A stretch of 8,815 nt of DNA, from positions 109,197-118,011 of the forward strand of contig DCDL01000061.1 in assembly GCA_002316385.1 (NCBI GenBank). The letters run 5' to 3'. Positions 1 to 7,400 of this stretch are shown piece after piece (the first letter of the stretch is position 1; every line of letters begins with the position of its first letter). Below the pieces are notes generated by a model. The model searched no databases. It saw only the letters and a list, made by a program, of their open reading frames with translations, and was not told the origin of the DNA. Source of the stretch: Clostridium sp. UBA1056 (GTDB lineage: Bacteria > Bacillota > Clostridia > Clostridiales > Clostridiaceae). The position numbers and the translations under genes are program-made.

Positions 1-94
1 TAACTCAAAATATACTTCCCATCTTTGACTTATTATTTATTTTCAGATGCCTTATACAAATACAACAGTAAAAAATTAAAAGATAAGGTGAGTA

Positions 95-106
95 AGTAAA
101 TTTACT
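95..106. repeat. 12-bp perfect palindrome AGTAAATTTACT in the leader
   Basis: The sequence AGTAAATTTACT equals its own reverse complement and lies 63 bases before the ATG, where an operator could sit. It has no loop, so it is not a terminator. In DNA this AT-rich, a 12-bp palindrome has a fair chance of arising at random in a leader of this length, so a regulatory role is only a possibility. I recognise no known regulator site in it. Confidence 0.3.
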
Positions 107-154
107 ATTATAGATTTAAGCTAATTTGGTAATAATAACAGTTGAGCATCATTG

Positions 155-161
155 AAAGGGG
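155..161 (+). promoter_or_regulatory. Ribosome binding site that decides the start codon
   Basis: The purine run AAAGGGG sits 8 bases before the ATG at 170, which is good Shine-Dalgarno spacing for a Firmicute. A longer reading from the TTG at 152 would place this site inside the coding region and leave no similar purine-rich site at the right distance upstream of the TTG. The protein from the ATG begins directly with a hydrophobic anchor (MDYIFILVNL), which also fits. Confidence 0.8.
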
Positions 162-169
162 ATAGCACC

Positions 170-1426
170 ATGGATTACATATTTATTTTAGTAAATTTAA
201 CGCTTATATTAAGCATAGTTTTTTTTATGGTTGTAATTAAAAATAGAAATAAGAGAAGAGCCTATATTGAAATCAATGACAACAGCTTTTTAACAGAAGA
301 TAAAGAAAAGTTGGAGGACGCTATTGATAATATAGCTAGAGACCATAGAGAGATTGAAAGAAGAAGTAGTAATGACTTAATTTCTAATTTAGATAAATAT
401 TATAATAATATATTGAAATGCTATGACTTATTTAAAGTAGATGAAAGTGGAGAATATGGGAAGATAAAAGGAGCTCAATGGATATTAGATAATATTTATG
501 TTATTGAGAAAGAATATAAATTTATAAAAAAACATTTATCAAATAAATACTTGGGATCTCTACCGGTATTGAAAAGCGGAAATTTAAAAGGTTATCCTAG
601 AATTTATGCTATATCAAGAGAAATATTAGGATTTTATAGGGATAAACTATCAAGAGAAAACATAAACAAATTTTTAGATAGCTATCAAGATACGACCATA
701 TTAACCATGGGAGAATTATGGGCATTACCTGTAATGCTTAAGATTGCTTATATAGAAGTTATAGGAAGAAGTTCAACCTTCATAGTTAATAAAGTTAATG
801 ATAGATATAGAGGTGAAGAATTAGCAGACAGAATTATTAAGTACTACAATGAAGATAATATGATGGGGGCTATGGACTTCATATCAGAGAATAATATTAG
901 ATTTACAGAATATTTTGCGGATGCTTTAATGAGAGTTTTAAGGGATAATGGAGTTAATTATGAAGAATTAAATTTATGGATGGAAGATAAATTAAGTGAA
1001 AATGAAATTAGTCTAGACAAAATTATCATAGATTCTAACAAATTTGATGGTATTTACTCTAAAGCTATTAGTAGTAGTGTTAGTGGATTAAGAAATCTAG
1101 ATAATATAAATTGGGAAGAAGTATTCAGTAATAACAGTGAGGTAGAAGAAATATTAAGTAAAGATCCAGCTGGAGTCTATAGCAATATGGATTTTTACTC
1201 TAAGGATTACTATAGGCATGTTTTGGAAAAGATAGCTAGACAAAATAAACTTTCTGAAACATTTTTAGCTAGAAAGGTATTACAGTGTGCAGAAAAAAAT
1301 AGTGGTATGGAATTTGAAAACCATGTAGGCTACTATTTAATTGATAATGGTAGAGATAAACTTAATTCTCTTTTGAATATTGATTTTAAAGGGTTCGAAA
1401 AATTAAAAGATATGATAAAAGGTAGG
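170..1426 (+). other. Domain: N-terminal anchor and cytoplasmic helical region of the synthase
   Basis: Residues 4-23 form one hydrophobic helix followed by the basic run KNRNKRR, which by the positive-inside rule holds the rest of this part in the cytoplasm. There is no signal peptidase-like site, so it reads as an anchor. Residues 24-419 are mostly helical and charged. They include family-typical blocks: LPVLKSGNLKGYPRIYAIS from about 130 and TMGELWALPVMLKIAYIEV from about 177, which match the N-terminal region of NdvB/ChvB proteins. Its function is not well defined in the family. It may help support the glycosyltransferase or its self-glucosylation; that is inference. Confidence 0.75.
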
Positions 1427-4400
1427 GCAGTTGGTATCTATATAGGAACCATAGTTTTACTTACAGCTATACTAATGGGTGGCTTTATAACCTGGAGTTA
1501 CTTAAATGATACTAATATATCAATAGCTAAATATACATTAGCTACAGTAGTTACTATCATACCTCTTAGTGAGGTTGTGATATCAATATTAAACTGGAGT
1601 ATTACTAAATTAAGTACGCCAAATCTATTACCTAAAATTAATCTTTCAGATGAAATACCTGATGGAGGAATGACTTGTGTAGTAGTGCCTACATTAATAG
1701 AAAGTATAGAGAAAGCCAAAAATTTGATTACGAATTTAGAAACTTATTACTTGGGAAATAAAGATGAAAATTTATATTTTGCTATATTAGGAGATTTTAA
1801 AGACAGTGATAGAGAAAAAGAAACAGAAGATGAAGTAATAGCTAGATTTTGTATAGATGAAATTCATAAGTTAAATATAAAATATAAAGAAAGTAGTGGT
1901 CGATTCTTCTTTTTATGTAGACATAGAAAGTTTAATAAAAAAGAGAATAAGTGGCTTGGATGGGAAAGAAAAAGAGGAAAATTAGAAGAATTTAATAAGC
2001 TTATAAGGGGAGATAAAAACACTACTTATAGCACTTTAAGTGAAGGTGTAGAAAGGCTTACAGAAGTAAAGTATGTTATAACTTTGGACGGAGATACAAT
2101 ACTTCCAAGAGAATCCGCAAAGGGGTTAATTGGAGCAATGATGCATCCATTAAATAAAGCTTATACAAAGAAAGATGGGACTGTTTGGAGGGGCTATGGA
2201 GTGATGCAACCGAGAATTACTGTAGAGTTAGAAAGTGCTAATAAAACTTATTATTCTAAAGTATTCTCAGGAGAAACAGGTATTGATAAATATACATTTG
2301 CTATATCTGATGTATACCAGGATCTTTTTGGAGAAGGAATTTTTACTGGTAAAGCTATATATGATGTAGATGTATTTACGGAAGCACTACATGGACAAAT
2401 TGAAGAAAATCAAGTTCTTAGCCATGATTTATTGGAAGGTTCGTTGGCAAGGACAGCTTTACTTACAGATATAGAGCTAATAGATGGATATCCATCAACA
2501 TTTATTGCAAGTTCTAAGAGACTTCATAGATGGGTAAGGGGAGACTGGCAGCTTTTACCCTTCATACTGAAAAAAAACAAATTAAATAGATTATCTAAGT
2601 GGAAGATGATAGATAATTTACGAAGAAGTCTAGTATCACCCTCTATGTTAATTTTATTACTTTGTTCACTAGGTGGTATTCTTCCTGACGGTATAAATAA
2701 GTGGTATATGGCAGCCTTTATTGCTTTGATAACACCTATTTTATTTGACATATCAGAAAATATGGTTTCACCTGTAAAAGGAATAAGTCTAAGTGGAAAG
2801 ATTCAAAATTTCCAAATGGCTTTAAAGCAAGTATTTTTTATATACGCTTTTCTTCCATTTAATGCTTATTTAATGCTAGATGCTATAATAAGAACTCTAT
2901 ATAGATTAGTAATAAGCAAAAAAAGCTTGTTACAGTGGCAAACTGCTGAAGAAGCAGAGAAGTCTTCAGGAAAGGATATTATCAGTTACTTTAAGTATAT
3001 GTGGCAAGAGATAGTTATAGCTTTAGGAATTATGATTATAGCATGGAATAGTGGATTAGGAACATTTTATATAATGATACCAAGTTGTATTATATGGATT
3101 ATAAGTCCACTTATATCTTATATCATAGGTAAGAATATCAATGATGAAACGGTAAAATTAAGTGAAGAGGATATTAATATTTTAAGAAGATTAACAAGAA
3201 GTATATGGGCATATTTTGAAGATTTCGTCACTGATGAGACTAACTATCTAGGAGGAGATAATTATCAAGAAGAGCCGTATAAAGGGCTAGCGATGAGAAC
3301 ATCTCCTACTAATATTGGAATGACTTTAATATCCAACATAGTTGCTATAGATATGGGATATATTGGAGTGATTAAAGCTATAGAAAATTTGAATAATACT
3401 ATAAATACTTTAGGGAAATTAGAAACTTATAAAGGACATTTTTATAATTGGTATGACGTTGAAACCTTGAAACCATTATTACCTAGATATGTATCAACAG
3501 TAGATAGTGGAAATTTAATATCCTATCTATATACCATAGAAGAAGCCCTAAAAGAATTAAAAAATACTCCTTATTTTAATAGCAGAGTTAAGGGAATAGA
3601 GGACACTGTATATCTTGCTGCGGAGGAGCTGCAGGATGAAAGAAAAAAATATTTGTATTTCACTGAGGTTGAGCGAATAAAAAGAGAAGGTAAGAATGTA
3701 TTAAATTTTTATAATATACTAGATGACTTTAAAGATATTGTAGAAGATGATATAGAGAAAGTAGAAGAGCCTTATTGGAATAAAAAGCTATTGGATAGTA
3801 TAAGGGATTATTTAATGGAAGTAGAATTTTTATTTCCATTTATAGAGGATATAAAAATGTTACCCCAAAATAAATATGAAAATATAATCAGAGTTATTAG
3901 TAGTGATAGTTTAAGTCATATATATCATATTATAAAAGATTTTAATGTTGTATCAGATAATTTAAATGAATTTCAATTAGAGAGAATAAATGAAAACATA
4001 GATTTATGTAGAGAGAGAATAGGCGTGCTTTTAGAAAAATTTATGAAAATCGAAAATAGTTTAAATCAAATTATAGATGATACAGATTTTAAGTTTTTAT
4101 ATAATAAGGAAAGAAAATTATTTCATATAGGTTATGACGTAGACAATGATACATTAAGTATTAATTACTATGACTTATTAGCTTCAGAAGCTAGAACCAC
4201 AAGTTTTATTTCAGTGGCGCAAGGAATAGTTCCAACATCGCATTGGTTTGCTTTAAATAGGGCTTTAACTTTAATGTATGAAAGAAAAGGATTAGCTAGC
4301 TGGAGTGGAACTATGTTCGAATACTTTATGCCAAGAATTTTAATGAAAAATTATAGAAATTCTATGTTAGATGAAACTTATAGATCTGTAATAGAAGCTC

Positions 4401-7400
4401 AAATAAAGTATGGAGCTAAGAGAAATGTACCTTTTGGAATTTCGGAAAGTGCTTACTTTAAATTTGATGTAGATTTAAATTATCAATATAAGGCCTTTGG
4501 AGTACCTAGGGTTGGTATTAAGAGTGGATTAGATGAGGAGCTAGTAATATCACCATATTCTACTGTTATGGGACTTATGGAAAATATACCTAAGTCTATG
4601 GAGAATATAAAGAATCTACTAAAACTTAAATGTTATGGTCGGTATGGTTTTTATGAAGCTATAGATTACACAGACAAAAGAGTGAAAAATAAAAAATTTG
4701 AAATAGTAAGATGTTATATGATACATCACTTAGGGATGAGTATATTAGCTTTAGATAATGTAATGAATAATAATATTATTCAAAGAAGATTTCATAGAAT
4801 TCCTATAATTAGAGCTACAGAAGTATTACTTCAAGAAAAGATAAGTAAAAATGTAGTTTATGATAGACGAGAAGATAGACCAGAAGTAGTTAGAGAATTA
4901 CAAAGGCAATACTCAATACGTAGAACATTTAACTTTGGAGAAAGTAAGTATCCAGAAACTACGATTCTCGGAAATAGTAACTATAATATCTTATTAAATA
5001 GTGCTGGAGGCGGTTATTCTAAATTTAAAAATATAATGGTATATAGATGGAGAGAGGATTTAATTCATAGCAGTTGGGGTAAGTTTTTCTACATTAAAGA
5101 TTTAGGGACTAATGAGTATACCTCTTCTACCTATGAACCTTGTAAAGAGCAAGGAGATAAATATGAAGTTAATTTTTATCTATATAAGGCGGAATTTATA
5201 AAATTATGGAAAGAACTTGAGATAAATACTACAGTTCAAGTAATTCCTGAGGATAACTGTGAAGTGAGAACTGTAACTATAAAAAATAATAGTGCGAATG
5301 AAAGAATAATAGAGATTGTCAGTTATAGTGAAATAGTTTTACAAGGGTATAGTGGAGATATAGCACATCCTGCTTTTGGGAATCTATTTATAACTACAGA
5401 ATATATAGATGATCTGGGAGGGGTACTTGCAAAACGTAGACCACGTAGTGAAAAAGATAAGGATATATATACTATTGAAAGTACCTTATGTGAAGATGAG
5501 TTTGCTATAGAGTATGACACAGCAAGATTAAGCTTTATAGGAAGAAACCATTCAAAAGAAAATCCTGCTGCTTTAGAAGAAAATAAATCTTTAGAAAATA
5601 GTATAGGAAATGTATTAGATCCTATAATTGCTATTAAGAGAAAAGTAAAAATTGGGCAAGGTGAAAGTAAAGCAATAAAGTATATTACAATAACAGGTAA
5701 CTCTAAAGAGGACATTATAGTTAAATCAAGAAATTATCAAGAAAATGCTATTTTAGAAGGAAGTATTTTGAAATCTGAATTAAGCCTAGAGGATAATCTT
5801 ATAGCAAAGGGAATAAAGCCAACTCAAGCACTTATCTATGAAAAGGTTGGAAGTAATATATTGTTTAACAATTATAGTTATACCAAAAGAATAGATAATT
5901 TGATGAATTTGAGTAGAGGTCAAAGAAATCTATGGTCCTATGGAATTTCCGGAGATTTACCTATAGTATTACTAACTATTAACAAGGAGAAAGAAAGTGA
6001 TGTGCTAAGACAGCTTATAGATTGTCATAGTTATTTAGAAGATAAAGGGTTAAAGTTTGATATTGTTGTAATTAATGAAGAGGAAATAAGTTATGAAAAA
6101 CCTCTAGATAATGCTCTGAAAAGGATAATATTAAATAGCTCTTTAAATGAAAGAGAAAATGCTTTAGGTGGAATATTTATAATTAGTAATGAAAATATAT
6201 CTAAGGAAGATTTAAACCTACTTTACTCCATTGCAGCAATAATTGTAAAAGGAGAAGAAGGAGCTTTATGGAAGCAAATTGATAGGAGTATTGAAAATGA
6301 AGGTTACCCAGATAATTCAAGAAAATATATATGGAAAATAGGTAAACTTAAAGAAGATAATTTTAATTATGGAGACAGCTATATTCCTAAAATAGATAGT
6401 TCTAAGTTATGCTTTTTTAATGGATATGGAGGGTTTAATAGTGATGGTGAGTATACAATTATACTAAAGGATGGGCAATCCACACCGGCTCCTTGGATAA
6501 ATGTTATAGCTAATAGTGATAGATTTGGATTTAATATAAGTGAATCTAGCAGTAGTTATACTTGGTATAAAAATAGTAGAGAATTTAAAATTACTCCTTG
6601 GAATAATGATTTCATTGAGGATACTCTTAGTGAAGTTTTATACCTAGAAGAGGGAAATGAACTTTGGTCTATAACACCTGATCCAATAAGAGATAATGGA
6701 GAGTATGTAATAACTCATGGCTTTGGATACTCTAAATTTACACATTGTACTAATGGAATATGGGGAGAAGTTACTGTTTTTCCTTCAAAAGAGAGAAGTG
6801 TAAAACTCATCAAAGTTAACTTAAGGAATTTAGATAATAAAAATAGAAACATAGGAATTACTTATGTTGCAAGATTATGTCTAGGAGATTTAAGAGAGAA
6901 TAATTATAAAAAAGTGTATACTGTAATAGATGATGAAAAGAAATTTATTTATGGAAGAAATCCATATAGTAATGATTTTTCCTCAAGCTATGCTTATTTA
7001 AAAATGAGTGGAGTAATGGATGAAAGTTTTAGTGGAGATGAAAGAGATTTTATTGTAAGTAGCGAATCCATAGAAAGTTTATCTGAAAAGGAAAGCGTTA
7101 AATTATCAGGAAGCTGCGGCTCAGGACTGGAACCAGTGCTTAGTGAGAAAGCTTATTTAAATATAGGAGCTTATGAAGAAAAATCACTTGTTATTATTTT
7201 GGGAGTTGAAGAAAGTATTGAAGAAATTCAGAATACCCTTGAAGAGTTTTCAGATATAGATAGGGTAGATAATGAATTAAAGGATGTAAAATCTTATTGG
7301 AGAAGTCTTTTAACTAATATAAATATAAAGACAGAAGATAAAGCTTTAGATTTTATGATTAATGGATGGTTACCTTATGAAACTATTAGTTGTAGATTGT

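Larger units (their letters stand above)
1..169. other. AT-rich upstream leader, no credible gene
   Basis: This short stretch carries the leader of the synthase gene. In frame 1, positions 4-99 are open between two TAA codons, but the only start available is a TTG at 25 with no ribosome binding site, so I do not call a gene. TTGACT at 25-30 resembles a -35 box, but no good -10 box lies 16-18 bases downstream; TATACA at 53-58 is 22 bases away. AATAAT at 131-136 resembles a -10 box but lacks a matching -35. The promoter may lie here or further upstream; I cannot place it with confidence. Confidence 0.5.

Noticed and set aside
25..58. TTGACT (25-30) and TATACA (53-58) as a promoter
   Set aside because: The spacer is 22 bases, well outside the 16-18 expected for a housekeeping sigma factor, and in AT-rich DNA each box alone is common.
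4..99. Short open stretch in frame 1 (ending in KLKDKVSK and TAA) that could be the tail of an upstream gene
   Set aside because: An in-frame TAA at 1-3 closes it at the left, there is no ATG or GTG start early in it, and the TTG at 25 has no ribosome binding site. It could be a remnant, but nothing supports a gene.
107..136. AATAAT at 131-136 as a -10 box close to the start
   Set aside because: The bases 16-18 upstream (around 107-114) do not resemble a -35 box and there is no properly placed extended -10 TG, so the match is not enough to call a promoter.
1498..1719. Open frame of 73 codons on the minus strand
   Set aside because: It is opposite the third membrane helix and the start of the GT84 domain, with no independent support.
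2524..2751. Open frame of 75 codons on the minus strand
   Set aside because: It is opposite the RLHRW motif and the membrane helices, and has no recognisable family.
5323..5715. Open frame of 130 codons on the minus strand
   Set aside because: It lies entirely inside the synthase gene opposite conserved sandwich sequence, has no recognisable domain, and its hydrophobic, serine-rich composition is what AT-rich coding DNA gives when read backwards.
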